A stretch of DNA of 64,000 bases, taken from positions 348,188 through 412,187 of the forward strand of contig NZ_CADIJP010000001.1 in NCBI RefSeq assembly GCF_902859725.1, read 5' to 3'. Shown here piece by piece: positions 17,287 to 26,698 of this stretch. This stretch comes from Achromobacter mucicolens (GTDB lineage: Bacteria; Pseudomonadota; Gammaproteobacteria; Burkholderiales; Burkholderiaceae_B). The notes under the pieces are model-generated. The model ran no database searches. It worked only from the letters and a program-made list of their open reading frames with translations, and was not told the DNA's origin. The position numbers were made by a program, and so were the translations under genes. The number at the start of each line of letters is the position of its first letter. Positions within the stretch are counted from its first letter, which is position 1.

Positions 17287-18632
17287 AAGCACTCGTCCGA
17301 AAACTCGGCAACATCCACCCGGATCATCAGCGCATCTTCAAAGGCGCGTTCCGGGTGGCGGTGTTTCTGCTGCTGGGCAAGGCTGCCGGCGCCATCAAGG
17401 AGATGGCGGTGGCGTACCGCTACGGCGTCAGCGACGCCGTAGACGCCTACCAGTTCACGATGACCATGGGCACCTGGCTGCCCGTCACGATCGTGGGCGT
17501 GCTGTCGGTGGTGCTGATCCCGGTGCTGGTGCGCCTGGCGCGCACCGGCGGGGCCGAGAAAGAACTCTTCATTCGCGAACTTCAGGGCTGGGTCGCCGCC
17601 GCCGGCGTCGCACTGGCCCTGTTGACGTGGTTCGCCTGGCCGTATGTGGTGGATTGGCTGGGGCAGGGCCTGTCGGCGCAAGTGCGCGCCATGACGGGCG
17701 ACCTGCTGATCGCCTTTGCCCCCGTGGCGGCGTTGCTGCTGATCGCCGGCATCAGCGCCGCGCGGCTGCGCGCGCAGGAACGCCACGTCAACACGCTGCT
17801 GGACAGTGTGCCTGCCGTGGCAACGCTGGCCTGGGTCATGCTGGCCGCCAGCGCCGAGGGCGTGGGACCGCTGCTGTGGGGCACGCTGGTCGGCTACGCC
17901 ATCCAGACCGTCTGGCTGGCCTGGCTGGCCGCGCGCGCCGACGGCGGCTTCTGGGGCGCGCCGTCACTGACACTGAAGTCGCCGCATTGGCCTGAACTGA
18001 TGGGCGCGGCCGGCGTGATGCTGATCGGCCAGGTCGCCATGAGCTTTGTGGGTCCGCTGGACCAGTACGCGGCCGCCAACCTGGGCGCCAATGCCAACGC
18101 CACGCTCGGCTATGCCAGCCGGCTGCTGTCCCTCTTGCTGGGCATCGGAGCCGTGTCCGTGGGCCGCGCCGCGCTTCCCGTGCTGGCCGATGTGCAGGCG
18201 CGCGGCGACACGGCGCGCGCGCGCAGCATGGCGCTCAAATGGTCGTTGCTGATGGTCGCCGCCGGCGCCGGCGCCGTGGCGCTGGGCTGGGTCCTGGCGC
18301 CCTGGGGCGTGTCGGTGCTGTTCCAGCGCGGCGCCTTTACCGCCGAAAACACCGAAGCCGTCGCGCACGTGCTGCGCTGGGGCTTGCTGCAGCTGCCGTT
18401 CTACTTCGGCGTGCTGATCCTGGTGCAACTCCTGGCCAGCCAGAACCGCTACCGCATCATGGCCGCCATCGCGGTCGCCAATTTTGCGCTGAAGGCCGTG
18501 CTGAACACCGTGCTGGCGCCCCGCATGGGCGCGGCCGGCATCATGCTGGCCACCAGCCTCATGTATGTGCTGTCCTTCGCCTGCTACCTGGCCGTGGCGA
18601 TGCGCAAGGCCGAACCCAAGGAGGCCGATTGA
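17283..18632 (+). CDS. MurJ/MviN-like lipid-linked oligosaccharide flippase
   Basis: The 449-residue protein has about 13-14 hydrophobic segments and belongs to the MOP superfamily, nearer MurJ/MviN than classical Wzx. [14 protein letters not shown] near residue 350 resembles the MurJ LFERGAFT loop. It would flip the undecaprenyl-linked glycan to the periplasm. The TTG start overlaps the tviC stop (TTGA); no other start fits. The housekeeping MurJ is presumably elsewhere, so this copy seems dedicated to the locus, where no other exporter is present. Confidence 0.88.
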
Positions 18633-19775
18633 ATGTCCGTAGCCGACCCCGCCCGTCCGGCGCGCGTGTTGCTGTTCATCCATTCCCTGCACGGCGGGGG
18701 CGCTGAGCGCGTCGCCGCCGACCTGAGCGCCCACTGGGCGTCCGAGGGCAGCGATGTCATGGTGGTTACGCAGGCCAGCGCCGACGGCGATGTCTATGCG
18801 CTGCACCCCAAGGTGCGCCGCGAGGTCCTGCACACGGCGGGCGAGGGCGGCGGGCTGCGCGGCATTCTCGGCAACCTGCAGCGCGTGCGCGCGCTGCGCC
18901 GCGTGATCAAGTCGTTCCGGCCCGACATCGTGCTGGGCATGATGACCACGGCGTCGGTGCTGTCCGTGCTGGCCTCTGCGGGCCTGAACTGCCAGGTCAT
19001 TGCAACCGAACACACCCATCCGCCGTCCCAGACGTTGTCGGGCTTCTGGCAGCGGCTGCGCCGGCTGACCTATCCGCGCGCCGCGCGCGTGGTCGCGCTG
19101 ACCCGCGGCACCGCGCAGTGGCTGGAACAGCATGTGCCGGGCTCGCGGTTGGCAGTCATTCCCAACCCGGTACACTTCCCGCTGCCGCGCGCCGAACCGC
19201 TCTTGCAGCCGGCTCCCCGGGATGGCCGCAAACGGCTCCTGGCGGTCGGGCGTCTGCACGGCGACAAGGGTTTCGACCTGCTGATCCAGGCGTTCGCGCA
19301 GCTGGCGCCGTCGCATCCCGGCTGGGATCTGGTTATTCTGGGCGAGGGCAGCGAACGCCAGTCGTTGGAAGCGCAGGTGCGCGAAGCCGGGCTCGAATCG
19401 CGCATCTCGTTGCCGGGACGTGCCGGCAATGTCGGCGATTGGTACGACAGCGCCGATCTTTACGTGCTGACTTCGCGCTTCGAAGGGCTGTCCAACACGT
19501 TGCTAGAGTCCATGGCAAGCGGTCTGGCGGCGGTCTCGTTCGATTGCGACACGGGTCCGCGAGAGATCATCCGCCACGGCATCGATGGCGTGCTGGTGCG
19601 GCCCAACGGCGACGTGCCGGCGCTGTGCGAGGCGCTTGGCGTGGTCATGGGCGATGACAATGGCCGCGCGCGCCTGGCGCAGGCGGCAACCGACGTGCGC
19701 GACCGATTCTCGGCCGTGCGCGTGCTGCGGAAATGGCAGGAACTTTTTGACGGCGTGCGGGCGAAGGGCCGCTAG
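18633..19775 (+). CDS. GT4-family glycosyltransferase
   Basis: A 380-residue GT-B retaining transferase. The N-terminal acceptor half starts VLLFIHSLHGGGAERVAADL; the C-terminal donor half has LLAVGRLHGDKGFDLLIQAF and the E-x7-E motif region RFEGLSNTLLESMASGLAAV. The ATG directly follows the flippase stop, with AAGGAGG upstream. It is strikingly similar to the product of 21755-22870 (GGGAERVAA start, LRRLTYPRAARVVAL segment), which points to duplication. Sugar specificity cannot be read. Confidence 0.9.
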   Translation: MSVADPARPARVLLFIHSLHGGGAERVAADLSAHWASEGSDVMVVTQASADGDVYALHPKVRREVLHTAGEGGGLRGILGNLQRVRALRRVIKSFRPDIVLGMMTTASVLSVLASAGLNCQVIATEHTHPPSQTLSGFWQRLRRLTYPRAARVVALTRGTAQWLEQHVPGSRLAVIPNPVHFPLPRAEPLLQPAPRDGRKRLLAVGRLHGDKGFDLLIQAFAQLAPSHPGWDLVILGEGSERQSLEAQVREAGLESRISLPGRAGNVGDWYDSADLYVLTSRFEGLSNTLLESMASGLAAVSFDCDTGPREIIRHGIDGVLVRPNGDVPALCEALGVVMGDDNGRARLAQAATDVRDRFSAVRVLRKWQELFDGVRAKGR

Positions 19776-19819
19776 GGCCCCGCGCGCGCCGTTGCTACGG
19801 TGACCACGAGAATCTCATC

Positions 19820-21751
19820 ATGTGTGGAATAGTCGGAATTTGGGGCCCCCTGGGGAACAAGGAACAGGTGCTGGCGGACAGCTGCCGGCGCATCCGCCAC
19901 CGTGGGCCCGACAGCAACGGGTTCTGGGAAGATACTGACGCCGGCATCGCGCTGGCGCATGTGCGCCTGGCGATCCTGGACCTGACCGAAGCCGGCCATC
20001 AGCCGATGACGTCCGCGTGCGGGCGATACGTGATGGTGTTCAACGGCGAGGTCTACAACCATCTGGACATCCGCAAGCAGCTCGAGGACTCGGCGCGGGC
20101 GCCGGCCTGGCGCGGCCATTCGGACACCGAGACCCTGCTCGCGGGCTTTTCCGCGCTGGGCATCGAAGCCACGTTGCAGGCCGCGGTCGGCATGTTCGCC
20201 ATCGCGCTGTGGGACAAGGCCGCGCGCAAGCTCGTGCTGGCGCGCGATCGCATGGGTGAGAAGCCGCTCTACTACGGCTACTCCAATGCCGAACTGGTGT
20301 TCGCCTCGGAGCTCAAGGGCCTGATGCCGATTCCGGGATTCGGGCGCAACCTGAACCGCAACGCGCTCGCATCGTTCATGCGGCACAACTACATCCCCGC
20401 GCCGCAGTCTATCTACGAAGGCATCGCCAAGCTGCCGCCCGGCACGTGGGTCGAGTTCTCGGCGGACGACACCCGCAGCCGCCGCATGCCGGAGCCGCGC
20501 GTGTACTGGTCGGCGCGCGAGGCCGCGGACACGGCTGCGCAGCACCGCCTGTCGTTCGATTCGGACGCGCAAGCCACCGAGGCGCTGGAAGGGGTGCTGT
20601 CCAAGGCCGTCGGCGGACAGATGCTGTCCGACGTAAGCCTGGGCGCCTTCCTGTCCGGCGGCATCGATTCGTCAACCATCGTGGCGTTGATGCAGGCGCA
20701 GAGCTCGCAGCCGGTGCGCACCTTTGCCATCGGCTTTCACGAGAAGGGCTACGACGAGGCGCAGCACGCGAAGGCCGTGGCCACGCACCTGGGCACCGAT
20801 CACACCGAACTCTACGTCACCGCGGACGACGCGTTGGCGGTCGTGCCGACGCTGGCCGACATGTATGACGAACCCTTTGCCGACTCGTCGCAGATCCCCA
20901 CGTCGCTCGTCACGCGCATGGCGCGCCAGCACGTCACGGTGGCCTTGTCCGGCGACGGCGGCGACGAACTCTTCGGCGGCTATTCGCGCTACTTCCGGGT
21001 GGACAACTGGTGGCGCCAGTTCGAGCGCGTGCCCGGCCTGCTGCGCAAGCCGGCCGGCGCGGTGCTCAGCGCCTCCACCCATCTGCCCGGCCGCGGCGCC
21101 TGGCGCGGCAAGGTCGGTAAGCTGGGCGAACTGCTGCGCGCGGACACGCAAGGCGAGTTCTACCGCCTGTTCGTGTCGTATTGGTCAGACCCCGCCCGTG
21201 TGGTGAAGGGCGGCGTTGAACCCGAGTCGGTGTTCGAACGCGCCATGCAGGGGTCGTTCTTCGAATCGATGATGAAGCTGGACACGGTGACCTACCTGCC
21301 CGACGACATCCTGGTCAAGGTGGACCGCGCGGCGATGGCCGTCAGCCTGGAAACCCGCGTGCCCCTCATCGACCACCGTGTCTATGAATTTGCCTGGAGC
21401 CTGCCACACCAATACAAGGTGCGCGGCAATACGGGCAAGTGGCTGTTGCGGCAGGTCCTGCACCGCCACGTGCCGCAGGCGCTGGTCGACCGGCCCAAGC
21501 GCGGCTTTGCCGTGCCGCTGGCCGCGTGGTTGCGCGGTCCCTTGCGGGAATGGGCCGACGCGCTGCTGAATCCGTCGCGCCTGCGCCAGGAAGGCTGGTT
21601 CGAACCCGAGCCCATCCTGCGCAAATGGCGCGAGCACTCGTCGGGGCATCGCAATTGGGACAGCCATCTGTGGGGCGTGCTGATGATGCAGGCCTGGCTG
21701 GACCGCTACCGGGCGGGGATGGATCAAGGGGGACCGATTGAGGACCGTTGA
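19820..21751 (+). CDS. Asparagine-synthase-like amidotransferase of the polysaccharide locus
   Basis: The 643-residue protein has an N-terminal class II glutamine amidotransferase domain (Cys2 after MCGIVGIWG, RHRGPDS, FNGEVYNH) and a C-terminal ATP-pyrophosphatase domain with LSGGIDSS (the SGGIDS P-loop), FAIGFHEKGYDEA and VALSGDGGDELFGGY. It could make asparagine (AsnB), but its place between glycosyltransferases matches WbpS and similar proteins that turn a uronic acid residue of the glycan into its amide. That fits UDP-GalNAcA supplied by tviB/tviC. The downstream gene starts three bases after its stop. Confidence 0.9.
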   Translation: MCGIVGIWGPLGNKEQVLADSCRRIRHRGPDSNGFWEDTDAGIALAHVRLAILDLTEAGHQPMTSACGRYVMVFNGEVYNHLDIRKQLEDSARAPAWRGHSDTETLLAGFSALGIEATLQAAVGMFAIALWDKAARKLVLARDRMGEKPLYYGYSNAELVFASELKGLMPIPGFGRNLNRNALASFMRHNYIPAPQSIYEGIAKLPPGTWVEFSADDTRSRRMPEPRVYWSAREAADTAAQHRLSFDSDAQATEALEGVLSKAVGGQMLSDVSLGAFLSGGIDSSTIVALMQAQSSQPVRTFAIGFHEKGYDEAQHAKAVATHLGTDHTELYVTADDALAVVPTLADMYDEPFADSSQIPTSLVTRMARQHVTVALSGDGGDELFGGYSRYFRVDNWWRQFERVPGLLRKPAGAVLSASTHLPGRGAWRGKVGKLGELLRADTQGEFYRLFVSYWSDPARVVKGGVEPESVFERAMQGSFFESMMKLDTVTYLPDDILVKVDRAAMAVSLETRVPLIDHRVYEFAWSLPHQYKVRGNTGKWLLRQVLHRHVPQALVDRPKRGFAVPLAAWLRGPLREWADALLNPSRLRQEGWFEPEPILRKWREHSSGHRNWDSHLWGVLMMQAWLDRYRAGMDQGGPIEDR

Positions 21752-21754
21752 GGA

Positions 21755-22870
21755 ATGAAAATACTGATGCTGGTCAGCTCCATGCACGCCGGCGGCGCGG
21801 AACGCGTCGCGGCGACCCTGGTCAACGCATGGTCCGAGCGCGGAGACACCGTCATCCTGACGCCCACCTACTCATCCAAGGGCACCTGCTTCTATCCCCT
21901 GTCGGACAAGGTCCAGCTCGCGTGGCTGGCGGATCTGGCCGGCACCCGGGCGACGGGCGCGATGGCGGCGTTCAAGCGATTGCTGGTCCTGCGCAAGCAC
22001 ATCCGCGATTCCCGGCCTGACGTGGTTGTGTCCTTTCTCACCAACGTCAACGTGGCCGCCATCCTGGCCACGCGAGGCCTGGATGTGCCGCTGATCGTCT
22101 GCGAGCGCACCAATCCAGTCGCCGAGACCACCACCGGCTCTGTCTGGCGCAAGCTGCGCCGTGTGCTGTATCCGCGCGCCGACATGGTGACCGTGCAGGC
22201 GGAAGACACCGCCGGTCCATTCGCGCGCCAGGTGCCCGGCATCCGGCGACTTGCCGTCATTCCCAATCCGCTTCCCGCGCCCCTGCTGGATGCGCCGCTG
22301 GTGCAGCAGCGCCAGGACGCCGGTCCGCGCGAGCTGATCGCGATGGGACGGCTGGTGCCCGACAAGCAATTCAATCTCCTGATCGACATCTTCGCGCAGC
22401 TTGCGCCGGAGTTTCCGGACTGGAACCTGCGCATCTGGGGCGAAGGCCCCGAGCGCGGCGCGCTTGAACAGCAGGTGGCGCGCTTGCGCCTGCAGTCGCG
22501 CGTCAGCCTGCCCGGCCGCACGGAAGCGCCGTGGGAAGAACTGGCGCGCGGCCAGGCCTTCGTGCTCAGTTCGCTCGTCGAGGGCTTTCCCAATGTGTTG
22601 CTGGAAGCCATGTCGCTGGGGCTGCCCTGCGCGGCGTTCGATTGTCCCAGCGGTCCGCGCGAGATGACGCGCGACGGCCAGGATGCGCTGCTGGTGCCGG
22701 CGGGCGACCGGGTCGCAATGACCGATGCCTTGCATCGCCTGATGAGCGACGCGTCCCTGCGCGCTCAACTGGGCGCGCGCGCCGCCGCGGCCGTGCGCCA
22801 GCGTTACGCGCTGGCCAGCGTGCTGACCGAATGGGATGAACTGTTCGAAGCGGTGCGGGAGGGGCGATGA
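21755..22870 (+). CDS. GT4-family glycosyltransferase, paralogue of 18633-19775
   Basis: A 371-residue GT-B enzyme starting MKILMLVSSMHAGGAERVAA. It has the donor motifs LIAMGRLVPDKQFNLLIDIF and LVEGFPNVLLEAMSLGLP, with FDCPSGPREM aligned to FDCDTGPREI of its paralogue. GAGG precedes the ATG. Its end overlaps the next gene by ATGA. The two paralogues probably transfer related residues, or one extends the product of the other. Confidence 0.9.
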   Translation: MKILMLVSSMHAGGAERVAATLVNAWSERGDTVILTPTYSSKGTCFYPLSDKVQLAWLADLAGTRATGAMAAFKRLLVLRKHIRDSRPDVVVSFLTNVNVAAILATRGLDVPLIVCERTNPVAETTTGSVWRKLRRVLYPRADMVTVQAEDTAGPFARQVPGIRRLAVIPNPLPAPLLDAPLVQQRQDAGPRELIAMGRLVPDKQFNLLIDIFAQLAPEFPDWNLRIWGEGPERGALEQQVARLRLQSRVSLPGRTEAPWEELARGQAFVLSSLVEGFPNVLLEAMSLGLPCAAFDCPSGPREMTRDGQDALLVPAGDRVAMTDALHRLMSDASLRAQLGARAAAAVRQRYALASVLTEWDELFEAVREGR

Positions 22871-24024
22871 GCACCCGGCCGCTGCGCATTCTGCACGTCA
22901 TCACCGGGCTGGGGCAGGGGGGCGCCGAATCCGTGCTGTTCCGCCTGACGACCTGGCCGCAGGCGGACGTCGAGCACACGGTCGTCTCGCTGACCGATGA
23001 AGGCCTTTACGGCGAACGCCTGCGCGCCGCTGGCGTCACGGTGCACACGCTGGGCATGAAACGCGGGCGGGTCAGTCTGGGCGGTTTTTTGGCGCTTCGG
23101 CGTCTGATCGCCTCGGCCCGTCCGGACGCCGTGCAGACCTGGATGTACCACGCCGACCTGATCGGCGGCCTGGCCGCCCGCACGGCGGGCGTGCGCGCCA
23201 TCGCCTGGGGCATCCGCAATTCCGGGGCACACCTTGAACGCAGCAGCCGCTCGGCGCGGCTGGTGCTGCGCGCATGCGCCATGCTGTCGGGCATCGTCCC
23301 GCGCGCCATTGTGTGCGCCGCGCAGAATGCCGCGCAGCGCCACGCTGAAAAAGGCTACCGCCGCGACCGCATGGTCGTGATCGCCAACGGCTATGACCTG
23401 TCGCGCTACGCGCCGGACCCGCAGGCGCGCTCGCGCGTGCGCGCCGCATGGGGCCTGTCCGAGGACGTGCCCGTGATCGGCTGCGTGGCGCGCTGGGATC
23501 CGCTCAAGGACCACGCCAACCTGCTGCGCGCCGTGGCCGCGCTGGTGCGCGATGGCCGCGACGCGGGGCTGCGCTGCGTGCTGATCGGCCGCGACATGAC
23601 CGAAGGCAACGCGCAGCTTGGCGCCTTGCTCGACAAGCTGGATCTGCGCGACCGCGTGGTGCTCAATGGCCCCAGCGACGACGTGCCCGCCGTCATGAAC
23701 GGACTGGACCTGCACGTGCTGTCCAGCTGCGCAGAGGGCTTTCCCAACGTGGTGGCCGAGGCCATGGCGTGCGGCGTGTATTGCGTGGTGACGGACGTGG
23801 GCGACGCCGCCTACATCGTCGGCGATACTGGCGTGGTAGTGCCGCCCGAGCAGGCCGAGGCCCTGGCCCGCGGCATCGAGTCCGCGCTGTGCGACGTGGC
23901 CGCGCGAGGCCGCGAGCGCGCGGGCGAGGCAGGACGCGCGCGCGTCCTGGAACATTTCGATCTTGCACGCATGGTGCAAAGCTATATCGCCGTCTGGCGC
24001 CGCATTTCTGGAGTCCAAGCATGA
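22867..24024 (+). CDS. GT4-family glycosyltransferase
   Basis: A 385-residue GT-B transferase with LRILHVITGLGQGGAESVLF at the N-terminus, VIGCVARWDPLKDHANLLRA and CAEGFPNVVAEAMACGVYCV (ExxxxxxxE) in the donor half. It has ATGA overlaps with both neighbours, so the glycosyltransferases are translated as a coupled set. Homologues with this start occur in O-antigen loci of Pseudomonas and Bordetella; donor sugar unknown. Confidence 0.9.
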   Translation: MSTRPLRILHVITGLGQGGAESVLFRLTTWPQADVEHTVVSLTDEGLYGERLRAAGVTVHTLGMKRGRVSLGGFLALRRLIASARPDAVQTWMYHADLIGGLAARTAGVRAIAWGIRNSGAHLERSSRSARLVLRACAMLSGIVPRAIVCAAQNAAQRHAEKGYRRDRMVVIANGYDLSRYAPDPQARSRVRAAWGLSEDVPVIGCVARWDPLKDHANLLRAVAALVRDGRDAGLRCVLIGRDMTEGNAQLGALLDKLDLRDRVVLNGPSDDVPAVMNGLDLHVLSSCAEGFPNVVAEAMACGVYCVVTDVGDAAYIVGDTGVVVPPEQAEALARGIESALCDVAARGRERAGEAGRARVLEHFDLARMVQSYIAVWRRISGVQA

Positions 24025-25154
24025 GCGCCGGACGCTGCCTGCTGTTTGTCGTCAACAACCCGGCGTTCTTCATGTCGCACCGCGTGCCGGTCGCGTTGGC
24101 CGCGCAGAAGGCGGGCTACGACGTCCACGTCGCGACGATGGACGGCCCCGCCGTGGCCGACATCCAGGCGCTGGGCATGACCCATCACGCCATTCCCATG
24201 ACGCGTAGCGGCAAGCACCCCCTGCAGGAGCTGGGCACGTTGCTGGCGCTGGTCCGCCTGTTCCGCCGGCTGCGGCCCGACGTGGTGCACCTGGTCACCA
24301 TCAAGCCCGTGCTGTACGGCGGCATCGCCGCGCGGCTGGCGCGTGTGCCGGGCATGGTGGCGGCGATTTCCGGATTGGGATTCGTGTTCCTGTCCAATTC
24401 GCTGAAGATGCGGCTGGTGCGGGCGGTGGTGGCGCGCCTGTATCGCATCGCGCTGGGCCATCCGAACAGCCGGGTGATCTTCCAGAACGCCAACGACCGC
24501 GACCTGCTCAAGTCGCTGGGCGCGGTACGCGAGGAGCAGGTGGTCATCATCCGCGGCGCGGGGGTGGACCTTGACGCCTTCCGTCCCACGCCCGAGCCGC
24601 CTGCGCCGCCCGTGGTCGTCACGATGGTGGCGCGCCTGCTGCGCGACAAGGGCGTGCAGGAGTTCGTGCAGGCGGCAAGGCTGCTGCGCGAACGTGGCGT
24701 GCCGGTGACGATGCAACTGGTGGGCGGCCTGGATGCCGGCAACCCGGCTTCCGCCACGCAGGCCGATGTCGACGCGTGGCAGCAGGATGGCTGCGTGCAG
24801 GCGCTGGGCGAGCGATCGGATGTGGCGGCGCTGTATGCGGCCGCGCACATCGCGGTGCTGCCGTCCTACCGCGAAGGCCTGCCGAAATCCTTGATCGAGG
24901 CCGCCGCTTGCGGACGCGCGGTCGTGACGACCGACGTGCCGGGCTGCCGTGACGCGATCGAGCCTAACGTCACCGGCCTCCTGGTGCCGGTGCGGGACGC
25001 CGCCGCCCTGGCCGACGCCATTGCCCGCCTGGCCAAGGACGCGGCATTGCGCCAGGCGATGGGCGCGGCGGGCAGGGCGCTCGCCGAGCGCGAGTTCGAC
25101 ATCAACCAGGTCGCGCGCATTCACGTCGCGCTGTACGACGCGCTTAGCGCCTGA
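24021..25154 (+). CDS. GT4-family glycosyltransferase, WbpT/PglA-like
   Basis: The 377-residue enzyme starts at an ATG overlapping the previous stop. Family features are the acceptor-half HLVTIKPVLYGGIAARLA and ISGLGFVFLS, typical of transferases that add HexNAc-type residues to a lipid-linked first sugar, and YREGLPKSLIEAAACGRAVV in the donor half. The frame stays open far upstream, but that is the shadow of the preceding gene. Its last 11 bases overlap the convergent pgi gene. Confidence 0.9.
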   Translation: MSAGRCLLFVVNNPAFFMSHRVPVALAAQKAGYDVHVATMDGPAVADIQALGMTHHAIPMTRSGKHPLQELGTLLALVRLFRRLRPDVVHLVTIKPVLYGGIAARLARVPGMVAAISGLGFVFLSNSLKMRLVRAVVARLYRIALGHPNSRVIFQNANDRDLLKSLGAVREEQVVIIRGAGVDLDAFRPTPEPPAPPVVVTMVARLLRDKGVQEFVQAARLLRERGVPVTMQLVGGLDAGNPASATQADVDAWQQDGCVQALGERSDVAALYAAAHIAVLPSYREGLPKSLIEAAACGRAVVTTDVPGCRDAIEPNVTGLLVPVRDAAALADAIARLAKDAALRQAMGAAGRALAEREFDINQVARIHVALYDALSA

Positions 25155-26691
25155 TCGCGTCGATCCAGAAGCGCGTGGATGGGTCCTGCTGGCTGGGCTG
25201 GGGCGCGTCCAGCTCGCGCATGATGTTCTTGGCCAACACCTTGCCAAACTCCACGCCCCACTGATCGAAGGGGTTGATGCCCCAGATCACGCCTTGCGTG
25301 AACACCTTGTGCTCGTACAGGGCCAGCAGCGCGCCCAGCGTATAGGCTTCCAGGCGCGGCAGCACGATCAGCGACGACGGCCGTCCGCCCGGGTGCACGC
25401 GGTGTTGCGCCAGCAGGCGCGCGCGTGCCGGATCGCGTTCCGTGGCGGAGGTTTCCGCCAAGGCTTCTTCAAAGGTCTTGCCGCGCAAGAGCGCCGAACG
25501 CTGCGCCAGGCAGTTGGCGACCAGCAGTTCGTGGTGCCGGGCGTACGCATGGTCCGGCTGTTCGCACAGGATGAATTCCACCGGCGCGCCGGCCGCATCC
25601 TGATGCAGCCACTGGAAGAACGTGTGCTGGCAATCCGTGCCCGGCATCCCCCACACCGCGGGACCGGTCGGCACGCCGGCCGGACTGCCGTCGGCCGTCG
25701 CTACCTTGCCCAGCGATTCCATTTCAAGCTGCTGGGCCCACGGCACGATGTGATGCAGCCGCGAATCGTAGGGCGCGATCACCAGCGAGTCATAGCCCAG
25801 CACGCTGCGGTTGGCCACGCCGGCCAGGGCCAGCTGCACGGGCGCGTTCTCGTCCGGCGGCGCGTTGCGGAAATGGTCGTCCATGGCCGCCGCGCCCGCC
25901 AGCAGCCGGTCGAAGGTGTCGTTGCCGAACGCCAGCGCGACCGGCAAGCCGATGGCGGACCACAGCGAATAGCGCCCGCCGACCCAGTCCCAGATCTGGA
26001 AGATGTGGTCGGGCAGGATGCCCAGGTTGAGCGCCGCCTCGACGTTGCAGGTGATCGCCACGACCTGCTTGATCGGATCGGCGACGCCGGCTTCGCGCAG
26101 CCAGTTCATCGCGACCTCGGCGTTGGCCAGCGGTTCGGTGGTGGTGAACGACTTGGAGGCGACGATGACCAGCGTGTTGTGCGGATCCAGGTGGCTCATC
26201 GCTTCGGCAACCGAATGCGAGTCCACGTTGGACGCAAACCGCACGTCGCGGCGCGCGCCCTCGTGGCGCAGCGCGCGGGTGACCAGGCGCGGTCCCCAAT
26301 CGCTGCCGCCAATGCCCAGATGCAGCACGCCGCTGTAGCGGCCGGCCGCGTCGGCGGCGCGCACGAATTCGCGCAGGCGTTCGCGCTCGGCAAGCACCGC
26401 CTTGGCCACCATTGCGGGGGGCTCGGCCGCGCGCAAGGCGGTATGCCAGGCGGCGCGTCCTTCCGTCCAATTGGCCTGACCGCCATCGAACAGGCGCGCG
26501 CGCCAGGTATCGAAGTCCTGCTGCGCCAGCAGAGCCCGTGAGGCGGCGAGTAGTTCGGGCGATTGCGCCTGTGCGCTCAGGTCCAGGCGCAGCCCGGGCG
26601 CATTGATGACGCGCAGCTTCTGGCCATCCCGGGATGCCGTGCGTGTTGCGGCGGTGAACTGCTGCCACGCGGGGCTGTTGGCTAACGACAT
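25144..26691 (-). CDS. pgi: Glucose-6-phosphate isomerase
   Basis: The 515-residue cytoplasmic enzyme interconverts glucose-6-P and fructose-6-P. Signatures: LHLGIGGSDWGPRL, VIVASKSFTTTEPL (sugar-phosphate site), MPGTDCQHTFFQWLHQ with catalytic His, and QGVIWGINPFDQWGVEFGK with the lysine. ATG at 26691 starts seven bases after the upstream mutase stop with no clear ribosome site, so translation is probably coupled. In Alcaligenaceae, which mostly lack complete glycolysis from glucose, pgi mainly supplies hexose phosphates for envelope sugars, in line with its neighbours. Confidence 0.96.
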   Translation of the reverse strand: MSLANSPAWQQFTAATRTASRDGQKLRVINAPGLRLDLSAQAQSPELLAASRALLAQQDFDTWRARLFDGGQANWTEGRAAWHTALRAAEPPAMVAKAVLAERERLREFVRAADAAGRYSGVLHLGIGGSDWGPRLVTRALRHEGARRDVRFASNVDSHSVAEAMSHLDPHNTLVIVASKSFTTTEPLANAEVAMNWLREAGVADPIKQVVAITCNVEAALNLGILPDHIFQIWDWVGGRYSLWSAIGLPVALAFGNDTFDRLLAGAAAMDDHFRNAPPDENAPVQLALAGVANRSVLGYDSLVIAPYDSRLHHIVPWAQQLEMESLGKVATADGSPAGVPTGPAVWGMPGTDCQHTFFQWLHQDAAGAPVEFILCEQPDHAYARHHELLVANCLAQRSALLRGKTFEEALAETSATERDPARARLLAQHRVHPGGRPSSLIVLPRLEAYTLGALLALYEHKVFTQGVIWGINPFDQWGVEFGKVLAKNIMRELDAPQPSQQDPSTRFWIDAIRR

Positions 26692-26698
26692 GGGCGGA

